A stretch of DNA of 37,075 nt from CAVSIS01 sp963814875. Lineage in GTDB: Bacteria > Acidobacteriota > Thermoanaerobaculia > Thermoanaerobaculales > Sulfomarinibacteraceae. The stretch is taken from the NCBI GenBank assembly GCA_963814875.1, contig CAWFFJ010000004.1:1-37075 (forward strand), in the 5' to 3' direction. The position numbers were made by a program, and so were the translations under genes. Numbering within the stretch: the stretch's first letter is position 1; each line of letters starts with the position of its first letter. The notes under the pieces were generated by a model. The model was not told the origin of the DNA, made no database searches, and worked only from the letters and a program-made list of their open reading frames with translations. Shown one piece after another: positions 1 to 6,658 of this stretch.

Positions 1-28
1 GTGCGCTACCAGGCTGCGCTACGTCCCG
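1..28 (-). tRNA. tRNA-Pro, 5' part only (cut by window edge)
   Basis: Read on the minus strand from position 28, the sequence gives a seven-base acceptor strand CGGGACG, then T8-A9, a GCGC D-stem, a D-loop containing GG, and the closing GCGC. This is the characteristic 5' half of bacterial tRNA-Pro, including the C1 start that is typical of proline tRNAs. The anticodon, T arm and 3' end lie outside the window, so the isotype rests on the 5' half alone. The stop codon of the upstream merR-type gene (TAG at 19-21) falls inside this tRNA, at T8-A9-G10, so the tRNA is probably processed from the end of the same transcript. Confidence 0.75.
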
Positions 29-516
29 ACGTCGTGTTCTTCTCTAAGCTCGGCGATGATGCGCGCGACCTCGTCGCGGACGTTGCGCACCGTCGCGAGG
101 AGAGGTTTTACGCGTTCCGTGGCCCGCTTGTCAATGGCAGCGTCGCTCGCGACTATCGGCTGAGGTTCGTCCCCGCTTTCGTCGTCGCTCTCTTCGACCA
201 CCGTCACCGGTGCCGGTTCGGCGGGCTTGCGCCGCCGGGGCGTCGCCTTGCGCGCGCCGTCTCCGGGTCGCTCCCCTCCCCCGGCCAAGCGCTTGCGGGC
301 ACCCGCGATGGTCAGGCCCTCCTCGAACAGGAGGTGACGGATCTCGAGGATCAGCTCGACCTGCTCGCGGCTGTACAGCCGCTGCCCGGTACCCGAGCGG
401 GCCGCCTCGAGCTGAGGAAACTCGGTGCCCCAGAAGCGCAGCATGTAGGGCTGGACGTTGGCGAGCTTGCAGACCTCGTTGAGCTTGAACTGATCCTGCC
501 CCTCAGGAAGCTCCAT
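19..516 (-). CDS. MerR-family transcriptional regulator
   Basis: The 165-residue protein has an N-terminal MerR-type winged helix-turn-helix (about residues 10-75). It contains the typical KLNEVCKLANVQPYMLRFW recognition segment, followed by a wing with RLYSREQVELILEIRHLL. A basic/acidic low-complexity linker (about 80-125) leads to a C-terminal helix likely to form a coiled coil (about 130-160). It lacks the metal-binding cysteines of metalloregulatory MerR proteins, so the inducer is unknown. The ATG overlaps the end of the mglA-like gene by 14 bp, and the stop lies inside the tRNA-Pro that follows. This makes it the last protein gene of the lipoprotein-der-mglA-merR transcription unit. The family call is firm; the regulated genes are unknown. 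Confidence 0.85.
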   Translation of the reverse strand: MELPEGQDQFKLNEVCKLANVQPYMLRFWGTEFPQLEAARSGTGQRLYSREQVELILEIRHLLFEEGLTIAGARKRLAGGGERPGDGARKATPRRRKPAEPAPVTVVEESDDESGDEPQPIVASDAAIDKRATERVKPLLATVRNVRDEVARIIAELREEHDVGT

Positions 517-2389
517 CCGGCCCCTCCTGTTCGCCCTCTGCCATCGGCGACAAGGTCAGTCGCAGCTGGAGGGTGACACGACGGTTGCCGATCCACTGGC
601 CCGGGACCGGCACGACGATGTCGAGCTCCCGCACCTGACCGTACTCCGCCAGTGCGCCCTTCCCGTGGAGCCGAACGTGGAGCTGGTTGCTTGCCGGATC
701 GACGTCGATCGCACCGACTCTCGCCACCGGCGATGCCACCAGCGCGGAAGCCTCCGCAGTCACTTCGCGCGCCCCACTGGGCTCGTCGACCAGAACGTCG
801 AACACCTCGTCGAACGGCTCCCCTTCAGAGACGAAAAAGACCTCGGCGGATGGTCGCAGCGTCGGCAGCGGAGGTTCGTTCGTTTCGGTGACCAGCTCGA
901 CGTCCGGCGTGATGCTGAAGTCCACCCGGTCGAGATCTTCATCGCTGGACTCGTCCGCAGAACCCTGGCGCAGCGCATCCAGGTCCACATCGACCACTGC
1001 CGGAGTGACGTGGGCCATCGGGATCTCAGTCAGCATGACGCCGGCAAGCAACTCGTCGTGAGCAGGTTCCGCGTGGTCATCATCCGCTGCGGCGAAGGGA
1101 TCGGGAGCGTCCTCATCATTCCACAGCGGCTCTGGCGAAATCGGAGCGTCGGGCTCGAAAGGCTCGCCGACGTCGAGGGAAGTGTCACCGAGCTCGGGCT
1201 CGTCGCGCCGAGCGCTCTCCTCGTCCACGAATGGCTCCGCGGCCTCCCGGTCGGCCGCAAACTGCTGAGGCTCGTGATCGGGCCATGTCTCGATCTTGAT
1301 TTCCTCGACCGGGCCCGGCTCGGCGCCATCGGGCTCCCAGTCCCCGACGTGCTGCGATATCTCCGTCGGATCGTCAACGAGCTCGCGCTCGGCAGGCTCG
1401 GCCGCCTCGAGATCGGTGGACCCGAACAGCTCGCGTCCGGTCGCAGTATCCCCCTCGTTCGGCTCGATCTCCGGCGCCGTAGCCGGGATGACGAGGTCAT
1501 GGTCCTCGAGGGACTCCTCTTCGGTCACCAGGGTCGGCTCGTCGTCGCCCTGGTCGCGCACCTCCCGGTCGAACGGTGGGGCTTGCTGAGACGCAGGCCG
1601 GATGTCGAAGTCACGGGTCACTACGCCCGAGGGCTCCGCCGACAGCGGCTGCGTTGCACCGTTGCCTGCGCGCGGCGCAACCTCGGCGCGCATCGGCGGC
1701 ATCGGCGTCGGACGCGTCGAGCTCGGCGCGGCGGCGACGGGCCACGGCCCGGACGAGACACCGGATGCCGGTTGCGGACCCACCGTGCCCGACACCACCG
1801 GTTCGTAGCGCTCCTTGAGGCTCCGCATGACCAGCTTCACGATGCCTTCAAGCGTCTCCTGCACACCGACGCCGTCGGTCGCGATCGCTTCGAAGATCGG
1901 GCAGTCGTACTGGTTGAGGAAGGAGTCGAGGTCCTCCATACTCATGATGTCGCGCAAATCGCGCTTGTTGAACTGCACGACATGGGGGAAGCTGCGCATC
2001 TCGACGCCCTGCAGGAGCAGGTTCTCGTGGAGATTGCGCCACGAGTCCTGGTTGGACTTCAGCATCGCGCGCTGGGAGTCGGCGACGAAGACGACTCCGT
2101 CGGCACCTTTGAGCACCAGCTGCCGGGTCGAGTTGTAGTGCACCTGGCCGGGGACGGTGTACAGCTGCAGTGTCACCTGCATCCCGCGAATGGAGCCTAT
2201 GTCGAGCGGCAGCAGGTCGAAGAAGATCGTCCGATCGCCCTCGGTGGCGAGTGAAATCATGCGCCCGCGCTGGCCACCCTCGAAGTGATCATGGATCCAC
2301 TGGAGGTTGGTCGTCTTCCCACACAGGCCAGGACCGTAGAAGACGATCTTGGCGTTGAGCTTACGCAGTGCGTAGTTGAAGAAGACCAT
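503..2389 (-). CDS. MglA-like small GTPase with long acidic C-terminal extension
   Basis: Residues 1-195 form a complete MglA-type Ras-like GTPase. The P-loop GPGLCGKTTN is at 19-28, the G3 region TVPGQ at about 78-82 and the G4 NKRD at 141-144. MglA sets cell polarity in Myxococcus, working with a roadblock-type GAP (MglB). Stand-alone MglA is about 195 residues, but this protein has 628. The extra ~430 residues are rich in Asp, Glu and Pro (about 200-530) and end in a compact, beta-looking segment (about 565-618) rich in alternating hydrophobics. No MglB/roadblock gene is present in the window. The start is 9 bp downstream of the der stop, and the end overlaps merR. The GTPase domain is certain; a polarity role is inferred from family only. 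Confidence 0.88.
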   Translation of the reverse strand: MVFFNYALRKLNAKIVFYGPGLCGKTTNLQWIHDHFEGGQRGRMISLATEGDRTIFFDLLPLDIGSIRGMQVTLQLYTVPGQVHYNSTRQLVLKGADGVVFVADSQRAMLKSNQDSWRNLHENLLLQGVEMRSFPHVVQFNKRDLRDIMSMEDLDSFLNQYDCPIFEAIATDGVGVQETLEGIVKLVMRSLKERYEPVVSGTVGPQPASGVSSGPWPVAAAPSSTRPTPMPPMRAEVAPRAGNGATQPLSAEPSGVVTRDFDIRPASQQAPPFDREVRDQGDDEPTLVTEEESLEDHDLVIPATAPEIEPNEGDTATGRELFGSTDLEAAEPAERELVDDPTEISQHVGDWEPDGAEPGPVEEIKIETWPDHEPQQFAADREAAEPFVDEESARRDEPELGDTSLDVGEPFEPDAPISPEPLWNDEDAPDPFAAADDDHAEPAHDELLAGVMLTEIPMAHVTPAVVDVDLDALRQGSADESSDEDLDRVDFSITPDVELVTETNEPPLPTLRPSAEVFFVSEGEPFDEVFDVLVDEPSGAREVTAEASALVASPVARVGAIDVDPASNQLHVRLHGKGALAEYGQVRELDIVVPVPGQWIGNRRVTLQLRLTLSPMAEGEQEGPDGAS

Positions 2390-2398
2390 CAGCGACCC

Positions 2399-3739
2399 TC
2401 AACTGTCCCGTCCCCTGATCATAACTCGAATCGGCACGCCCGCCAAACCCAGAGCGTCTCGGAGGGAGTTTTCCAGGTAGCGCAGATACGAGAAATGAAG
2501 TGGACCGGTTTGGTTGGTGAAAAGAAGAAACGACGGCGGTGGGTGCCGAAGCTGGGTGGCGTAGAACAGTCGCGCCTCCTTGCGTCCTGCGGAGGGCGGC
2601 GGTCTGCGCTGCCAGGCGGCCTTCACAACCCGGTTCAGCTCGGAGGTCGAAGGACGGAGCAGAAATGCGCTGCGCAGGTCAGTCATCACCGGGAACAGCT
2701 TGCCGACGCCTCGGCCCGTCAGCGCCGAGACGAACACGCGCGGTGCCGTGCGCGCGAACGCGAGATCGCGGTCGAGGGCGTCTTCGAGCTTGCGGGCGGC
2801 ATCGGCGCGTTCCTCGACCAGATCCCACTTGTTGATCACCACCGCGATCGCCCGTCCCGCCTCCCAGGCATAGCCGGCGACATGGGCATCCTGGCGGGTC
2901 ACGCCCTCCACGGCGTCGATGAGAACAAGGCAGAGCTGCGCGCGCTCCAGGGACCGGCGTGCCTGGACGACCGACAGTACCTCCGGGCCGGTGTCAGTGC
3001 GGCCCTTGCGGCGAATGCCGGCGGTGTCGACGAACCGAATCCGAGTCTCGTCTCGCTCGAGGACCACGTCCACGGAGTCTCTGGTGGTGCCGGGAACCTC
3101 ACTGACGAGCACCCGCTCGTCCCCTACCAGGCGGTTCAGCAGCGAGCTCTTGCCAACGTTCGGGCGGCCGATGATCGCGACGCGCAGCTCGTCGGCAGCC
3201 GGCTCGGTGGGGGCGGCGTCCCGGGTCTCGTCGTAGGGACCGACGTGCGCTTCGATCGCCTCCCACAGCTCCGCGATGCCCAAACCGTGCTCGGCCGAGA
3301 CCGCGATCGGACTTCCGAGGCCAAGCCGATGGAACTCTTCGGCCTGAAGGTCCACTCCACGGCGGTCGGACTTGTTGACGACCACGACGACCGGCACGTC
3401 GCGCTTGCGAAGGACTTCAGCGATCTCGAGGTCCTCCGGGATCGGGCCGCTGTCCCCGTCGAGGACGTACAGGACCACATCGGCCGTATCTACAGCGGAC
3501 ATCGCCTGCGAGCGGATCAGAGGAATCCAGCGGTCCTCGTCGTCGAGCAGCAGGCCGCCGGTGTCCACCAGCGTGCAGGTGGTTCCGCCGGGAATACGCG
3601 CCTCGCCGAGAATCCGGTCTCGAGTCACCCCGGGCAGGTCGTGGACCAACGCTCTCCGGGACCTGGTCAACCGATTGAACAGCGTTGACTTGCCGACATT
3701 GGGCCGGCCGACGATCACCACCACCGGTTGCCGGCTCAC
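2399..3739 (-). CDS. der: Ribosome biogenesis GTPase Der (EngA)
   Basis: This 446-residue protein has the diagnostic double GTPase layout of Der. The first G domain starts with GRPNVGKST (residues 11-19) and the second with GRPNVGKSS (about 190-198). Each is followed by a DTxG/DTAG G3 motif and an NKxD motif (NKSD, NKWD). A C-terminal KH-like domain follows (about 360-446). Der acts in late assembly of the 50S ribosomal subunit. Length and domain order are normal. The GTG start overlaps the stop of the upstream lipoprotein gene by 4 bp (GTGA), indicating translational coupling, and the mglA-like gene follows after 9 bp. Confidence 0.97.
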   Translation of the reverse strand: MSRQPVVVIVGRPNVGKSTLFNRLTRSRRALVHDLPGVTRDRILGEARIPGGTTCTLVDTGGLLLDDEDRWIPLIRSQAMSAVDTADVVLYVLDGDSGPIPEDLEIAEVLRKRDVPVVVVVNKSDRRGVDLQAEEFHRLGLGSPIAVSAEHGLGIAELWEAIEAHVGPYDETRDAAPTEPAADELRVAIIGRPNVGKSSLLNRLVGDERVLVSEVPGTTRDSVDVVLERDETRIRFVDTAGIRRKGRTDTGPEVLSVVQARRSLERAQLCLVLIDAVEGVTRQDAHVAGYAWEAGRAIAVVINKWDLVEERADAARKLEDALDRDLAFARTAPRVFVSALTGRGVGKLFPVMTDLRSAFLLRPSTSELNRVVKAAWQRRPPPSAGRKEARLFYATQLRHPPPSFLLFTNQTGPLHFSYLRYLENSLRDALGLAGVPIRVMIRGRDS

Positions 3740-4266
3740 TCGTTGCTTCCGCTCGTCGCTTCCGGCGTCGGCAAGCCCCAGCGGTTGGGACCGCTCGACT
3801 CCATCACCCGCCGCGCCGTCACCACCCAGGTTCCGTCGATCAGTCGCAGCTGAACGATGGCGTGCTGCACGGACGACGGATTTCGACCCTTCTCACGACC
3901 CGTGTAGGGGTCGAAACGACCCACATCCCACACCTCTACGGTGCGCACCGTGGCGTTGAGCATCCGGAAGACCTCCACGTCCTCGAACTCGACCTGGAGG
4001 AGCTTCGCATCGACCCGGTCGCCGGACGCCATCAGGGTCCGCAGAACCTTGCGCACGGCCGCGATCTCGTTCTCGCTTGCCCACGGTTCCAGCCCGGTGG
4101 CATCGAGGCTCGAGTACGCGCTCGCCAGAGCCTCGAGGTAGCCCTTGACCCGTTGCTCGATCGCCTGCTTCTGCTCCGGCGTGGGGGTAGAGTTCTCGCA
4201 CGCCACCACGTTCAACACGACCGCGGCGAGGACAAGGGCGATGATCACGCGCTCCAGAGTCCTCAT
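3736..4266 (-). CDS. Small predicted lipoprotein of unknown function
   Basis: The start was set at the ATG ending at 4266 because a purine-rich Shine-Dalgarno (GGGAGTGGAG) lies just before it, and because it places a type II signal peptide at the N-terminus: MRT, a hydrophobic run of about 15 residues, then a lipobox ending in Cys near residue 24. The remaining ~150 residues are soluble and look like a small alpha/beta domain, with a helical first half (EQKQAIEQRVKGYLEAL) and a strand-rich second half. I recognise no named family. It leads the unit that continues into der through a 4-bp overlap. Function is unknown; lipid anchoring is predicted from the lipobox. Confidence 0.75.
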   Translation of the reverse strand: MRTLERVIIALVLAAVVLNVVACENSTPTPEQKQAIEQRVKGYLEALASAYSSLDATGLEPWASENEIAAVRKVLRTLMASGDRVDAKLLQVEFEDVEVFRMLNATVRTVEVWDVGRFDPYTGREKGRNPSSVQHAIVQLRLIDGTWVVTARRVMESSGPNRWGLPTPEATSGSNE

Positions 4267-4463
4267 CTCCACTCCCTTTCCGAACCTACAGCTCCCAGGC
4301 CCGACCGGCCTCGCCGCCAGTTGCAGCATAACACCGCAGAGGGACCCCGATGGTGACCCCAGTGATACGATGGGGTGGCCAGGCCCGGGGTCCGAGAGCC
4401 GCCCGAAAGCGGACTCGGAGGGCGAGTATCGAGGGTGCCCGCCGGGCTTGCCGGGAGGTCAGC

Positions 4464-5834
4464 GTGACTGCATCGTCCCGGGTGCTGGTGGTGGGTGGTG
4501 TCGCGGCCGGGATGAGCGCCGCGAGCCAGGTGCGCCGGCGCCTCCCCTCTGCCCGGGTTGTCGTGCTCGAGCGCGGGCCTTACATCTCATATGGCGCCTG
4601 CGGCATGCCCTACAACATCGAGGACACGCAACGGACCATGGACGACCTGATCGTCCTCACCGCAGAGCAGGCGCGCTCGGAGCGCGGAATTGACCTGCGC
4701 CTCCGCCACGACGTGCGCGGAATCGACCTCGGGCGGCAGCTGCTCACGGTCCGCGACGTTGAGGCCGGCCATGAGACCCACGAGCCGTTCGATGCCTTGG
4801 TGCTGGCGACGGGTGCGCGTCCGGTGCGACCGCCGTTGCCCGGCGCCGACCTGCCGGGCGTGCTCGTCCTGCGCGAGCTGACCGACGGCGTGGCGTTCAA
4901 GCGAGAGCTCGAGGGGTCCGTCCGCCGGGTCGCGATCGTCGGCGCCGGCTACATCGGGCTCGAAATGGCGCACGTGCTGACCGCGCGGGGACTCGACGTC
5001 ACCGTGCTCGAGAAGATGCCACAGATCCTCCCGGGGTGGCACGCCGAAACCGTCGCCACCGTTCTCGAGACCCTCACCCAGCAGGGCGTCGACGTACGTA
5101 CCGGAATCTCGGTCACCGGGTTCGAGGCTGGACAGGAGGGGCGGGTGGCCGCGGTGGCGACCGACGACGAACCCATCGCCACCGACCTGGTCCTCCTGGC
5201 AGTGGGGATCCGGCCCAACGTGAAGCTCGCACTGGATGCCGGTCTCAAGATTGGTGTCAGTGGGGCGATCTGGGTCAATCAGTACCAGCAGACCTCTCAT
5301 CCGCAGGTGTGGGCCGCGGGCGACTGCGCCGAGGCCTATCACCGAGTACTGCGCCGTAATGCCTGGATCCCCCTCGGCACCACCGCGAACAAGCAGGGAC
5401 GGATCGCCGGGGCCAATGCCGTTGGCGCCAACGAGCGCTTCCGGGGGATCGTCGGAACGGCCGGCTTCATGACCTTCGATCTGGAGGTCGCGCGGACCGG
5501 GCTCGGCTTCGAGCAGGCGCGTGAGGAGTCGTTCGACCCGATCGCAGTGACCGTCCGGCAGCGCTCACGAGCGCATGGCTACCCCGGCGGAAGTCCGATC
5601 CAGGTCCACCTCGTGGCCGACCGTCCGACCGGGCTGCTGCTCGGGGGTGAGTTGGTCGCCCGCGAAGGTGCCGCCCTTCGGGTCAATGTCCTCGCATCCG
5701 CTCTCGCGGCCCACCAGACCGTGTCCGACATCCAGGGTCTCGACCTGGTCTATGCCCCTCCCTTCGCAACGGTTTGGGACCCCCTGCTGGTGGCCGCCAA
5801 CCAGCTCTCAAAGAAGCTCGGGAGAAGCGCATGA
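4464..5834 (+). CDS. CoA-disulfide reductase / NADH oxidase-type flavoprotein
   Basis: This is a pyridine nucleotide-disulfide oxidoreductase of the CoA-disulfide reductase/NADH oxidase/NADH peroxidase class, 456 residues from the chosen start. An FAD-binding GGVAAGMSAA sits at 11-20. A single redox cysteine, C46, lies in YGACGMPY, as in CoA-disulfide reductases with one active-site Cys rather than a CxxxxC pair. An NAD(P)H-binding GAGYIGLEMA occurs mid-protein, a second FAD motif (VWAAGDCAE) follows, and a C-terminal dimerisation domain closes the protein. The frame is open further upstream, but GTG at 4464 is preferred because GGGAGG lies 5 nt before it. The substrate (CoA disulfide, O2, peroxide or a persulfide) cannot be told from sequence. 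The next gene overlaps by 4 bp. Confidence 0.9.
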   Translation: MTASSRVLVVGGVAAGMSAASQVRRRLPSARVVVLERGPYISYGACGMPYNIEDTQRTMDDLIVLTAEQARSERGIDLRLRHDVRGIDLGRQLLTVRDVEAGHETHEPFDALVLATGARPVRPPLPGADLPGVLVLRELTDGVAFKRELEGSVRRVAIVGAGYIGLEMAHVLTARGLDVTVLEKMPQILPGWHAETVATVLETLTQQGVDVRTGISVTGFEAGQEGRVAAVATDDEPIATDLVLLAVGIRPNVKLALDAGLKIGVSGAIWVNQYQQTSHPQVWAAGDCAEAYHRVLRRNAWIPLGTTANKQGRIAGANAVGANERFRGIVGTAGFMTFDLEVARTGLGFEQAREESFDPIAVTVRQRSRAHGYPGGSPIQVHLVADRPTGLLLGGELVAREGAALRVNVLASALAAHQTVSDIQGLDLVYAPPFATVWDPLLVAANQLSKKLGRSA

Positions 5835-6133
5835 GCCGGACCGTCACGATCTCGTGCCCACACTGTGAGGCCGCTCTCACCATCGACCTCGAGGCCGGTG
5901 TCGTCGTCCATCACGAGCGTCCCGCCGCTCCGGTCTCCGACCACGTGGACTTCGAGTCCCGTCTCCGCCAGCTCGAGACCGAGAAACGCCGTGCCAGCGA
6001 GCGCATGCAGGAGGCGATGCGCAGCGAAAAGGACCGCGAGCGGCTGCTCGCAGATCGCTTCAAGAGCCTGCTCGACAAGGCGAAGGACGAGCCCGACGAA
6101 GGTCCCAAGATCCGGGACATCGATCTCGACTAG
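5831..6133 (+). CDS. Small one-knuckle (CxxC) coiled-coil protein
   Basis: This 100-residue protein starts at an ATGA overlap with the flavoprotein stop. The N-terminus has SCPHCEAALTID, one half of a zinc-ribbon-like knuckle. No second CxxC pair is present, so it could bind metal only as a dimer or may have lost binding. Residues about 40-85 are a highly charged amphipathic helix (ESRLRQLETEKRRASERM and onward) likely to form a coiled coil, and the tail is acidic. The coupled start suggests co-translation with the flavoprotein. No named family is recognised and function is unknown. Confidence 0.75.
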   Translation: MSRTVTISCPHCEAALTIDLEAGVVVHHERPAAPVSDHVDFESRLRQLETEKRRASERMQEAMRSEKDRERLLADRFKSLLDKAKDEPDEGPKIRDIDLD

Positions 6134-6658
6134 CCTGCAACTCGGGGCGAGCTTCTACTGCGGAACGCGCAGAGCGGCGATCTGCCGCGCGACCAGCGGC
6201 TCGCCCTCCTCAACGTAGCGAGGCTACGCCTTCGTCGGTCGAGCTCGCCGTTCGCGCAGCATCTCACCACCCCGCGCGTCCCTCGTCACGAACCCCGCCC
6301 CGAGCTGCAGGCTGCGGAACAGTCTCTGCCTCAAGGTGGCTGGGCTTCGAGCCCTGTGAGGAACTCGGCGCGCAGCGAGACGGGAGAGGGAGCGTCAGAT
6401 CTGCGGTTTCTCGTGAAGGCGACAACCGCAGGCGTATCAGTAGATACGTCGAGGTTGGCGGCAAGCGAAAATCGCAGAGATAGGGCTCTATCGCTCGTCG
6501 CAGCCGCGTTCGGCGTTCCTCTCAGGGCTCCTCGGCCTTCGCCCGCTGACACGCCGAGAAACGCGACATCTGGCCGCACCTCGTGGCCCTCGCGACGACG
6601 CGGCCCGGAAACCCCAGGCTCGCAGACAGGCCACATTCAGTGCGGACTCCATTCCACA
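6134..6658. other. Non-coding stretch rich in nested inverted repeats
   Basis: I see no convincing gene in these 525 bases. Both strands have short open frames but none has a ribosome-binding site, a recognisable domain or a sensible start. The stretch carries many inverted repeats: 6135-6151 with 6294-6310 (15 of 17 positions), a hairpin at 6213-6228, 6401-6408 with 6424-6431, 6433-6438 with 6443-6448, 6479-6483 with 6488-6492, and 6585-6598 with 6699-6712 (14 bp perfect). It is flanked by the two 111-bp inverted arms listed separately. It lies between the end of the CoA-disulfide-reductase operon and the end of recG, which converge here, so part of it may act as a transcription terminator. 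Confidence 0.7.
6203..6313 (+). repeat. 111-bp inverted repeat arm A
   Basis: Positions 6203-6313 match the reverse complement of 6677-6787 over 111 bases with no gap. By hand count about 84 of 111 positions are identical, and 19 consecutive bases (6223-6241) are perfect. The arm contains a small perfect hairpin, CGTAGC-GAG-GCTACG, at 6214-6228. Both arms begin with the same GCCCTCCTCAAC and end with CAGGCT. Confidence 0.8.

Noticed and set aside
665..2254. Long open frame (529 codons) on the plus strand opposite the mglA-like gene
   Set aside because: It is an antisense shadow of GC-rich codons. It has no domain or ribosome site, and the minus strand encodes a clear GTPase.
2285..3688. 467-codon plus-strand frame opposite der
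   Set aside because: Der is unmistakable on the other strand; this frame has no recognisable protein features.
6331..6636. 101-codon minus-strand frame in the gene-less element
   Set aside because: No ribosome site and no domain, and the segment is crowded with hairpins; better explained as part of the repeat element.
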